NCBI GenBank assembly: GCA_028279995.1
Contig: JANQMQ010000167.1
Location: 1-6,231 of the forward strand
Length of the DNA: 6,231 bases
Reading direction: 5' to 3'
From: Candidatus Phaeomarinibacter sp.
Lineage (GTDB): Bacteria; Pseudomonadota; Alphaproteobacteria; CGMCC-115125
In this document: positions 1 to 5,071 of the stretch, piece by piece
Numbering within the stretch: position 1 is the stretch's first letter
Layout of the letters: each line of letters starts with the position of its first letter
Program-made: the position numbers and the translations under genes
Notes under the pieces: model-generated
The model's input: only the letters and a program-made list of their open reading frames with translations
Told to the model about the DNA's origin: nothing
Database searches by the model: none

Positions 1-275
1 GCGGTGCCTACATGGACACGGAAACACGTGCAAGCGTGCGCGCATCGGGCAACTCGGTCTGGCTCAAGGCGGACCTTGACGTACTCATGCGCCGGGTCGG
101 CAAGCGTCCGACCCGCCCCCTGCTCAAGGCAGACAACCCGCGCGCGGTGATGGAAAAGCTCATGCAGGACCGCAACCCGATCTATGCCGAGGCCGATATC
201 GCTCTTGAGACAGGCGACGGCCCCCACGAAGACGTCGTGGACCGGCTGGTAGCGCTTCTGGAGCCTCTTAAGTGA
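1..275 (+). CDS. aroK: Shikimate kinase, C-terminal part (5' end outside window)
   Basis: Shikimate kinase phosphorylates the 3-hydroxyl of shikimate with ATP, the fifth step of the cytosolic shikimate pathway. The reading frame is open from base 3 (Gly-Ala-Tyr-Met) to TGA at 273-275, about 90 residues. The family is usually 170-200 residues, so roughly the N-terminal half, including the Walker A loop, lies upstream of the window. The Gly-Ala at the edge fits the end of the GGG(A) shikimate-binding motif. It is followed by the family-typical SVWLKADLDVLMRRV stretch. RPLL (Arg codon at 114) fits the lid segment, and RNPIY (Arg codon at 171) fits the substrate- and adenine-binding region near the C-terminus. 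The ATG at base 12 is internal, not a start. aroB follows after 46 bases with no visible terminator, so the two are probably co-transcribed. The assignment rests on recognised motifs and on the aroB neighbour. Confidence 0.93.
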   Translation, partial: GAYMDTETRASVRASGNSVWLKADLDVLMRRVGKRPTRPLLKADNPRAVMEKLMQDRNPIYAEADIALETGDGPHEDVVDRLVALLEPLK

Positions 276-313
276 TCCGCCATTTACCAAGACGCTGGAC
301 GCGGCAGGCAATT

Positions 314-317
314 AGGA
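314..317 (+). promoter_or_regulatory. Shine-Dalgarno deciding the aroB start
   Basis: AGGA lies 4 bases before ATG 322. The alternative in-frame ATG at 334 would be 16 bases away. An in-frame TAG at 313-315 excludes any earlier start. The spacing is a little short, so the site is plausible but not strong. Confidence 0.5.
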
Positions 318-321
318 CCAT

Positions 322-1464
322 ATGGCTGCCATCATGACCCAGACGACCCACACTGTTCCTGTCAGCCTTGGGGACCGCTCCTATGATGTGCTCATCGGGG
401 CAGGAGTACTGGCGCGCGCCGGAGAGATAATCGCACCTCTGCTAAAACGGCCCTATGTTCCCATTGTGACCGATGAAACGGTTGCCGGGCTGCACCTGGA
501 GACGCTGACCTCGAGCCTTGACGCAGCCGGTATCAAAAGCATGCCGATCACCCTGCCGCCAGGCGAAGCCACCAAGAGCTTCAAGCACCTTGAAGAGCTG
601 CTGGCTGCCCTGATGGATGCAGGCGTTGAGCGCTCGGACATGATCATTGCCTTTGGCGGCGGCGTTATTGGCGACCTAGCAGGTTTTGCTGCGGCAATCC
701 TGCGACGCGGTGTCGACTTCATACAGATACCCACCACGCTGCTGGCACAGGTTGACAGCTCCGTAGGCGGAAAAACCGCCATCGACGTGCCTCAGGGCAA
801 GAACCTGGTCGGCGCCTTCCACCAACCGCGCCTCGTATTGGCGGACACCAGCGTTTTGGGAACCCTCACCATGCGCGACTTACGCGCGGGCTACGCGGAA
901 GTTGTAAAATACGGCCTCATTGATGATCACGAGTTCTTTGCCTGGCTCGAGACCAACGGCCCTGCCCTCGTGGAAGGCGATGAGGACCTGCGCGCTGAAG
1001 CCGTGCGCCACAGTGTCGCCGCCAAGGCCCGCGTCGTGGCGGCGGATGAACGCGAAGGCGGCCAGCGCGCCCTGCTCAATCTGGGCCACACCTTCGGCCA
1101 CGCCCTGGAAACTGCCGCCGGCTATTCAGGCGATCTGTTGCATGGCGAGGCGGTGGCAGCAGGCATGGGCATTGCCTTTGATGTTTCCGCTCACATGGGC
1201 CTATGCCCGCCCGAGGATGCATCGCGCGCGAAAGCCCATCTGCGCGCAACTGGACTGCCGGCAGGTATCAGCGATCTTGAAAAACGCAACAGCCTGGATG
1301 TTCCCGACACGCAAGAGCTGATCCGGCTGATGGGTCAGGACAAGAAAGTGTCCGGCGGCAAAATCACATTCATCCTGACACGCGGCATCGGCAAGTCCTT
1401 CATCGCAACTGATGTGGACATGGACCAGGTGGCGGACGTGTTGTCCAAGAGGCAGGCCGCGTGA
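322..1464 (+). CDS. aroB: 3-dehydroquinate synthase
   Basis: AroB converts DAHP to 3-dehydroquinate, the second step of the shikimate pathway, in the cytosol, using NAD+ and a divalent metal (usually zinc). The 380-residue length is normal for the bacterial enzyme. The N-terminal NAD-binding domain shows FGGGVIGDLAGF (residues 111-122), IPTTLLAQVDSSVGGKTAID (136-155) and KNLVGAFHQP (160-169). The C-terminal metal-binding domain shows GYAEVVKYGLI (190-200), NLGHTFGHALE (253-263) and LHGEAVAAGM (273-282). By family comparison the metal ligands should be Glu193, His256 and His274. MGQDKK (337-342) near the end also matches the family. No key residue appears to be missing. Start 322 is chosen because of the AGGA upstream and the in-frame stop at 313; Met5 (base 334) is the alternative. 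The TGA stop overlaps the next gene by 4 bases, indicating a shared operon. Confidence 0.97.
   Translation: MAAIMTQTTHTVPVSLGDRSYDVLIGAGVLARAGEIIAPLLKRPYVPIVTDETVAGLHLETLTSSLDAAGIKSMPITLPPGEATKSFKHLEELLAALMDAGVERSDMIIAFGGGVIGDLAGFAAAILRRGVDFIQIPTTLLAQVDSSVGGKTAIDVPQGKNLVGAFHQPRLVLADTSVLGTLTMRDLRAGYAEVVKYGLIDDHEFFAWLETNGPALVEGDEDLRAEAVRHSVAAKARVVAADEREGGQRALLNLGHTFGHALETAAGYSGDLLHGEAVAAGMGIAFDVSAHMGLCPPEDASRAKAHLRATGLPAGISDLEKRNSLDVPDTQELIRLMGQDKKVSGGKITFILTRGIGKSFIATDVDMDQVADVLSKRQAA
1447..1452 (+). promoter_or_regulatory. Shine-Dalgarno for the GTG start of the CorC/HlyC gene
   Basis: AAGAGG sits inside the last codons of aroB, 8 bases before GTG 1461. It supports the GTG start that overlaps the aroB TGA (GTGA, 1461-1464) and suggests coupled translation. 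Confidence 0.55.
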
Positions 1465-2747
1465 GTGAAACATCCATTCTGATCTCGGTGGGATCAGTCT
1501 TTCTGCTCCTGATTTTTTCAGGCTTCTTCTCAGGTTCCGAAACCGCGCTGACAGCCACCAGCCGCGCGCGCATGCATGCACTCGAGCGTGACGGCTCCAA
1601 GCGCGCCGGCGTGGTCAACGGCCTGATCGAGTTTCGCGAGCGGCTGATCGGCGCCATCCTGCTTGGCAACAACCTCGTCAACATTCTGGCGTCAGCCATT
1701 GCAACCAGCGTCTTCCTTGACCTGTTTGGCGAAGCAGGCGTTGTCTATGCGACGCTGGTGATGACCGCACTGGTGCTGGTCTTTGCCGAAGTGCTGCCCA
1801 AGACCTACGCGATCACCAATCCGGACCGTATGGCGCTTTTCGTATCGCCTGTGATCCGCATTGCCGTCTTCGCTTTCGCCCCGGTGACCGCGGCGGTTCA
1901 GTTCATCGTGCGCCGCACGCTCAGAATGGTCGGCGCCAACATCGATGACGCCGCCGAAGTTCTGTCTGCCCACGAAGAGCTGCGCGGCGCTATTGACCTG
2001 CACCACAAGGAAGGCGGGGTGGGCCGCGACGACCGCCACATGCTGGGCGGTATACTGGACCTGCGCGACCTGCAGGTGGATGACGTGATGATCCACCGCA
2101 AGAACATGCAGGCCCTGAGCCTGGACGATGACCCCAAGGATCTGGTCGAGCAGGTTCTGGCCAGCCCCTACACCCGCATTCCGCTGTGGGAGGACGACCC
2201 GGACAACATCGTCGGCGTGCTTCACGCCAAGGACCTTCTAAGGGCGCTGATTTCCCATGACGGAGACCCGACCGGCCTCGACATCAAGGAGTTGGCGACA
2301 GAAGCGTGGTTCGTACCGGAAACCACGTCGCTGGTTGAGCAGCTCAACACCTTCCGCCAACGCAAGTCTCACTTCGCCCTCGTGGTGGATGAGTATGGCA
2401 GCATCATGGGACTGGTCACGCTTGAGGACATCATCGAGGAGATTGTCGGCGAGATTTCTGATGAGCACGATGTGGAAGTCAAAGGCCTACGCCCGCAGCC
2501 TGACGGCACCTGCAATGTGGACGGCACCCTCGCCGTGCGCGATCTGAACCGGGCGCTGGATTGGGAACTCCCCGAAGAGGAAGCCATTACCGTTGCCGGC
2601 CTGGTCATCCACGAAGCTCAGACCATTCCCGAGGTCGGCCAGACATTTTCGTTTTACGGCTACAAGTTTCAGGTCCTGCGGCGCCACCGCAACCAGGTCA
2701 CTGCGCTGAAAATCACCCCGCCCCGCAAGGCAATGGTTGCCGAATGA
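1461..2747 (+). CDS. CorC/HlyC (CNNM/CorB-like) family transmembrane protein with CBS pair
   Basis: This 428-residue inner-membrane protein has the standard family architecture. An N-terminal DUF21/CNNM membrane domain (about 1-190) carries SGFFSGSETA (20-29), LLGNNLVNI (67-75) and FAEVLPK (108-114). Hydrophobic segments lie near 5-27, 64-88, 94-116 and 124-150. A cytosolic CBS pair follows (about 205-265 and 272-330, including VVDEYGSIMGLVTLEDIIEE), then a CorC_HlyC domain (about 344-423). Relatives are linked to Mg2+ (and Co2+) export or Na+-coupled Mg2+ transport, with ATP binding to the CBS pair. The 'hemolysin' name in databases is historical. The Ser/Asn-rich motifs of the membrane domain are intact, so transport function is plausible, but the ion specificity cannot be read from sequence. 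It starts at GTG overlapping the aroB stop and has a good ribosome site. Its own stop lies 3 bases from the oppositely oriented bolA stop. The same position downstream of aroB is common in alphaproteobacteria. Confidence 0.93.
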   Translation: MSETSILISVGSVFLLLIFSGFFSGSETALTATSRARMHALERDGSKRAGVVNGLIEFRERLIGAILLGNNLVNILASAIATSVFLDLFGEAGVVYATLVMTALVLVFAEVLPKTYAITNPDRMALFVSPVIRIAVFAFAPVTAAVQFIVRRTLRMVGANIDDAAEVLSAHEELRGAIDLHHKEGGVGRDDRHMLGGILDLRDLQVDDVMIHRKNMQALSLDDDPKDLVEQVLASPYTRIPLWEDDPDNIVGVLHAKDLLRALISHDGDPTGLDIKELATEAWFVPETTSLVEQLNTFRQRKSHFALVVDEYGSIMGLVTLEDIIEEIVGEISDEHDVEVKGLRPQPDGTCNVDGTLAVRDLNRALDWELPEEEAITVAGLVIHEAQTIPEVGQTFSFYGYKFQVLRRHRNQVTALKITPPRKAMVAE

Positions 2748-2769
2748 CCGCTACTGCCATTCTTCGGCA
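2729..2769. terminator. Inverted repeats spanning the convergent gene ends, possible bidirectional terminator
   Basis: A perfect 7-bp inverted repeat, TGCCGAA (2738-2744) and TTCGGCA (2763-2769), brackets the two convergent stop codons with an 18-base loop. A smaller competing hairpin, GGCAA-TGG-TTGCC (2729-2741), overlaps its left arm. Two converging transcripts with 3 bases between their stops need some end signal, and these repeats are the only candidates seen. There is no T-run on either side, so this is not a classic intrinsic terminator and the call is tentative. Confidence 0.3.
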
Positions 2770-3026
2770 GGTGTCAGCGCCTTGATCTGCAGCATGTGGA
2801 TGGGTCCGCGCAGTTCTGCTGCCAGCGCCTCGTTCACCAGCATGTGACGTTCAATGCGGGACTTGCCCTCAAACGCGTCTGAGACGACGGTAACCTTGAA
2901 ATGCGATTCGCCGCCTGCCGCAGCACCGGAGTGTCCGGCATGGCGGGCGGAGTCATCTGTGATATCCAGCCGCGTGGGCGACAGGGCGTCATTTAATTTT
3001 TGCTGGATGGTTTCTGCAACACTCAT
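2751..3026 (-). CDS. BolA family protein
   Basis: A 91-residue single-domain BolA/IbaG-family protein. It shows RLDITDDSARHAGHSG (19-34), GGESHFKVTVVSDAFEG (38-54), the helix IERHMLVNEAL (58-68) and IHMLQIKALTPAE (76-88), in the usual order and at the usual length. In studied relatives, BolA proteins pair with monothiol glutaredoxins and coordinate a [2Fe-2S] cluster, acting in iron or redox homeostasis; some bind DNA. His61 of the RH motif is the expected cluster ligand, with a second from the HAGH region (His29 or His32); this is inference from the family. The HAGH motif suggests the BolA1-like branch. ATG 3026 is preferred over an in-frame TTG at 3041 because GGGGA lies 8 bases upstream and the family begins close to this Met. 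It is divergent from the J-domain gene across 57 bases. Which BolA paralogue name applies cannot be settled here. Confidence 0.92.
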   Translation of the reverse strand: MSVAETIQQKLNDALSPTRLDITDDSARHAGHSGAAAGGESHFKVTVVSDAFEGKSRIERHMLVNEALAAELRGPIHMLQIKALTPAEEWQ

Positions 3027-3030
3027 AGAA

Positions 3031-3039
3031 CCTGTCCCC
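3031..3039 (-). promoter_or_regulatory. Purine-rich ribosome binding site for bolA
   Basis: On the minus strand GGGGACAGG precedes ATG 3026, with the GGGGA part 8 bases from the start codon. It supports the ATG over the TTG at 3041, which would place the ribosome site inside the gene. Confidence 0.5.
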
Positions 3040-3048
3040 AAGGGTGGG

Positions 3049-3077
3049 TTGTTTCATAGCCGGTAGATTTACATAAT
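3049..3077 (+). promoter_or_regulatory. Candidate sigma-70-type promoter for the J-domain gene
   Basis: TTGTTT (3049-3054) and CATAAT (3072-3077) are separated by 17 bases. The -10 element matches TATAAT at five of six positions; the -35 matches TTGACA at three of six. The expected transcription start, seven bases beyond the end of the -10, falls at or next to base 3084, the A of the ATG. The spacer lies between divergent genes, so a promoter is needed here. No equally good elements were seen for bolA on the other strand. Confidence 0.45.
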
Positions 3078-3083
3078 CAGATC

Positions 3084-3728
3084 ATGAGTTCCTGGGACAA
3101 ATACAAAGACTTCGTCAAGGTGCCGCCGCGCTCGCGCAATGCCGCCGAGGAAGCGGCAGCCGCCAGACGCGCCCGCAAGCATGACTGCGCATGGCCGGGC
3201 TGCGATGCGGAAGGCAAGCACAAGGCCCCGACGGACAAGGCTTCCACGGGTGACGCCCGCAAGTACCGCTGGCTCTGTGCAGCTCATATCAAGGAGTTCA
3301 ACAAGAGCTGGAACTATTTTGACGGCATGTCCGACGCCGATGTGCGCCGTTTCCAGAAAGAAGCAGCGACTGGCCACAGACCGACATGGAGTGTCGGCTC
3401 CAATCGTAGCGCAGCTGCTGCCAGCAAGTTCGGATTTGTAGGATCGGAAGCGGACCCCACCGTCTATGACCCACACGGATTTGCCGTGGATGGTGGCACC
3501 ACAAAAACCGACGGCAAGGCCCGCCGGCGCCTGCGCCCCAAGGAAGGCAAGGCCCTGGCCACGCTGGGACTTGACGGGGATGCAACCGCCAACGAAATCA
3601 AGGCCAAATACAAGCGCCTGGTGAAAAAGCATCACCCGGACGCGAATGGCGGCGACAGGTCGACCGAGGACCGTTTCCGTAGCGTCCTGGAGGCATACAA
3701 CTACCTGAAATCCACCGGCTATCTGTAG
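3084..3728 (+). CDS. J-domain (DnaJ-like) protein with N-terminal Cys/His motif
   Basis: A 214-residue protein with a C-terminal J-domain (about 154-214). It includes the helix EIKAKYKRLVKKHHPD with the catalytic HPD at 184-186, then ANGGD and a final helix FRSVLEAYNYLKS. HPD stimulates ATP hydrolysis by Hsp70/DnaK, so a cytosolic co-chaperone role is expected. There is no Gly/Phe region and no DnaJ-type zinc-finger repeat, making it a class III (J-domain only) protein. The N-terminal half is conserved in alphaproteobacterial relatives that I recognise: Cys35-x4-Cys40, later Cys65-x2-His68, then WNYFDGMSDADVRRFQ (76-91) and TGHRPTW (96-102). The Cys/His set could bind zinc (inference). A basic, Ala-rich stretch lies at 16-33. 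No Shine-Dalgarno precedes ATG 3084; see the promoter entry. The client is unknown. Its position between bolA and cobST suggests, but does not show, help with Fe-S or metallochelatase proteins. Confidence 0.9.
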   Translation: MSSWDKYKDFVKVPPRSRNAAEEAAAARRARKHDCAWPGCDAEGKHKAPTDKASTGDARKYRWLCAAHIKEFNKSWNYFDGMSDADVRRFQKEAATGHRPTWSVGSNRSAAAASKFGFVGSEADPTVYDPHGFAVDGGTTKTDGKARRRLRPKEGKALATLGLDGDATANEIKAKYKRLVKKHHPDANGGDRSTEDRFRSVLEAYNYLKSTGYL

Positions 3729-3814
3729 CCTGCAAGGTGGGTTACGGCGGGCCCTCAGATTTTGCTAGAGTGCCGCGCGTTCGCGACGCCTCAGGCTGTC
3801 TTGCACATACGCAA

Positions 3815-3833
3815 ATGCATGGACCCCATGCAT
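3815..3833. repeat. Perfect 8-bp inverted repeat, possible operator
   Basis: ATGCATGG-ACC-CCATGCAT has perfect 8-bp arms around a 3-base centre. The arms contain ATGCAT, itself a palindrome. No T-run follows immediately (TTTT appears only at 3842-3845), so a terminator is less likely than a protein-binding dyad. It lies about 87 bases after the J-domain stop and about 220 before cobS. Function unknown. Confidence 0.4.
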
Positions 3834-3928
3834 AGCGGATATTTTGTGTGTGACCTTGGCGTCGACCGGTCAATATGTTGCCTTACACCCATTCGGGTTG
3901 AGACAATCGCCCGGAAAAATCATCTCCT

Positions 3929-3952
3929 GCGCGAGGGCTGGCCCTCAGGCGC
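3929..3952 (+). repeat. GC-rich hairpin in the cobS upstream region
   Basis: GCGC-GAGGG (3929-3937), loop CTGG, then CCCTC-AG-GCGC (3942-3952) gives a 9-bp stem with one 2-base bulge. No T-tract follows. It could be a leader hairpin or part of a factor-dependent termination site. Confidence 0.35.
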
Positions 3953-3963
3953 GGGATTGCCCA

Positions 3964-3979
3964 TGCGGTAAATACCGCA
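3964..3979. repeat. Perfect dyad TGCGGTA-AA-TACCGCA, operator-like
   Basis: Perfect 7-bp arms flank a 2-base AA centre, 77 bases before the cobS start. The 2-base centre is too short for a good RNA hairpin, which favours a binding site for a dimeric regulator. An alternative pairing, ATTGC (3956-3960) with GCAAT (3977-3981), shares its right arm. No regulator gene is visible, and I do not recognise the motif. Confidence 0.45.
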
Positions 3980-3987
3980 ATTTGAGT

Positions 3988-4022
3988 GTGGCATCCGCCA
4001 CCACGGCGCACCCAGTGTGCCG
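3988..4022 (+). repeat. Two tandem short hairpins just upstream of cobS
   Basis: The first is GTGGC-ATCC-GCCAC (3988-4001), a perfect 5-bp stem with a tetraloop. The second is CGGCGCAC-CCA-GTGTGCCG (4004-4022), 8 bp including one G-T (G-U in RNA) pair. They end 33 bases before ATG 4056 and would lie in the cobS leader if transcription begins upstream. No T-run follows. Confidence 0.35.
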
Positions 4023-4055
4023 CTAGTTTGTTGAAGAAGAGCAGTTGCCAGTCCT

Positions 4056-5048
4056 ATGACCGAAACACCTACCGGAAACATGCCGACCCACGGACCTGAC
4101 ACCAAAGTGTCGGTGAGGGACGTATTCGGGTTCGAAAGCGATATGAAAGTCCCTGCGTTCAAGGAGCGCAGCGACTACGTGCCCGATCTGGATGAAGACT
4201 ACCTCTTCAACCGCGAAACCACGCTGGCGATCCTTGCGGGCTTTGCCCACAACCGCCGTGTCATGGTTCAGGGGTATCACGGCACCGGCAAGTCCACCCA
4301 CATCGAACAGGTGGCCGCGCGCCTCAACTGGCCGTGCATCCGCATCAACCTCGACAGCCATGTGAGCCGTATCGATCTTGTCGGCAAGGACGCGATTGTC
4401 CTCAAGGACGGCAAGCAGGTCACCGAATTCCGTGAAGGCATCCTGCCGTGGGCGCTGCAGCACCCGGTCGCACTGGTCTTTGACGAGTACGACGCCGGCC
4501 GCCCGGACGTGATGTTCGTGATCCAGCGCATTCTGGAAGTATCCGGCAAGCTGACCCTGCTCGACCAGAACAAAGTCCTGCGCCCGCACGACTCGTTCCG
4601 CCTGTTCTCCACGACCAACACGATCGGTCTGGGTGACACATCGGGGCTCTATCACGGGACCCAGCAGATCAACCAGGGCCAGATGGACCGCTGGAACATC
4701 GTCACGACCCTGAATTATCTCGACCATGACCGCGAAACGGACATTGTCGTGGCCAAGGCCAAGCACTACCAGACGGAAGAAGGCAAGAAGACCGTTGCCG
4801 CCATGGTGCGTGTCGCGGATCTGACCCGCAACGCCTTCATGAACGGTGACATCTCAACCGTGATGAGCCCGCGTACCGTGCTCACATGGGCTGAAAACGC
4901 CGAAATATTCTCCGATGTCGGCTTCGGCTTCCAGGTCACCTTCCTCAACAAGTGTGACGAGCTGGAACGCCCGACTGTGGCGGAATTCTATCAACGCTGC
5001 TTCGGCGAAGAGTTGCCGCAGTCATCCGCAACGCTTGAGATTGCTTAA
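4056..5048 (+). CDS. cobS: Cobaltochelatase subunit CobS (AAA+ ATPase)
   Basis: CobS is the MoxR-like AAA+ ATPase that, with CobT, drives ATP-dependent cobalt insertion into hydrogenobyrinate a,c-diamide by CobN in aerobic cobalamin synthesis (cytosol). The 330 residues match the usual family length. [18 protein letters not shown] (18-35) is the family N-terminus. Walker A is GYHGTGKST (73-81, Lys79) and Walker B is ALVFDE (139-144). Sensor 1 is in FSTTN (184-188), and [17 protein letters not shown] (197-213) carries a likely arginine finger at Arg212. The C-terminal helical part contains [19 protein letters not shown]. All ATPase motifs are intact. ATG 4056 is the first possible start after an in-frame TGA at 4032-4034. 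The only purine-rich site, GAAGAAGAG (4033-4041), is 14 bases away, so initiation may be weak. The ATG at 4080 is a less likely alternative. cobT follows after 23 bases. Confidence 0.96.
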   Translation: MTETPTGNMPTHGPDTKVSVRDVFGFESDMKVPAFKERSDYVPDLDEDYLFNRETTLAILAGFAHNRRVMVQGYHGTGKSTHIEQVAARLNWPCIRINLDSHVSRIDLVGKDAIVLKDGKQVTEFREGILPWALQHPVALVFDEYDAGRPDVMFVIQRILEVSGKLTLLDQNKVLRPHDSFRLFSTTNTIGLGDTSGLYHGTQQINQGQMDRWNIVTTLNYLDHDRETDIVVAKAKHYQTEEGKKTVAAMVRVADLTRNAFMNGDISTVMSPRTVLTWAENAEIFSDVGFGFQVTFLNKCDELERPTVAEFYQRCFGEELPQSSATLEIA

Positions 5049-5062
5049 CCACGCTTACCAGT

Positions 5063-5065
5063 AGG
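5063..5065 (+). promoter_or_regulatory. Short ribosome binding site for the cobT GTG start
   Basis: AGG lies 6 bases before GTG 5072, inside the 23-base cobS-cobT spacer. It supports the GTG start, after which the sequence reads [15 protein letters not shown], a typical CobT N-terminus. Confidence 0.4.
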
Positions 5066-5071
5066 CCTCCC

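Larger units (their letters stand above)
3729..4055. other. 327-base non-coding gap upstream of cobS with several inverted repeats
   Basis: No convincing gene is seen here. Short open frames in it start at TTG codons, encode Cys/Arg-rich strings unlike any family I know, and lack ribosome sites. The region holds two perfect dyads (3815-3833 and 3964-3979) and hairpin-forming repeats at 3929-3952, 3988-4001 and 4004-4022. A 9-base direct repeat, GGCCCTCAG, occurs at 3750-3758 and 3940-3948. TGCTAGAGT at 3763-3771 resembles an extended -10 but has no good -35. I see no B12-box or other cobalamin riboswitch core. It probably carries the cobST promoter and 5' leader. A small RNA is possible but unsupported. 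Confidence 0.6.

Noticed and set aside
1692..2225. 177-residue open frame on the minus strand opposite the CorC/HlyC gene
   Set aside because: His/Val/Gln-rich antisense composition, no domain, and fully covered by a confident membrane-protein gene.
3027..3041. Five-residue N-terminal extension of bolA from TTG 3041
   Set aside because: ATG 3026 has GGGGA 8 bases upstream and matches the usual family N-terminus.
3069..3635. 188-residue open frame on the minus strand opposite the J-domain gene
   Set aside because: The plus-strand protein has an intact HPD J-domain; the antisense frame has no recognisable family.
3762..4026. Short plus-strand open frames in the gap before cobS (3762-3971 and 3844-4026)
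   Set aside because: Both start at TTG without a ribosome site, overlap each other in different frames, and are crossed by the inverted repeats; no homology recognised.
3729..4055. Cobalamin riboswitch upstream of cobS
   Set aside because: GCCACCAC at 3997-4004 only loosely resembles the B12-box GCCACTG, and the other conserved core segments are not seen. A covariance-model search would be decisive.
4023..4766. 247-residue open frame on the minus strand opposite cobS
   Set aside because: It is antisense to a clear cobS with intact Walker motifs; a high-GC shadow frame with no ribosome site or domain.
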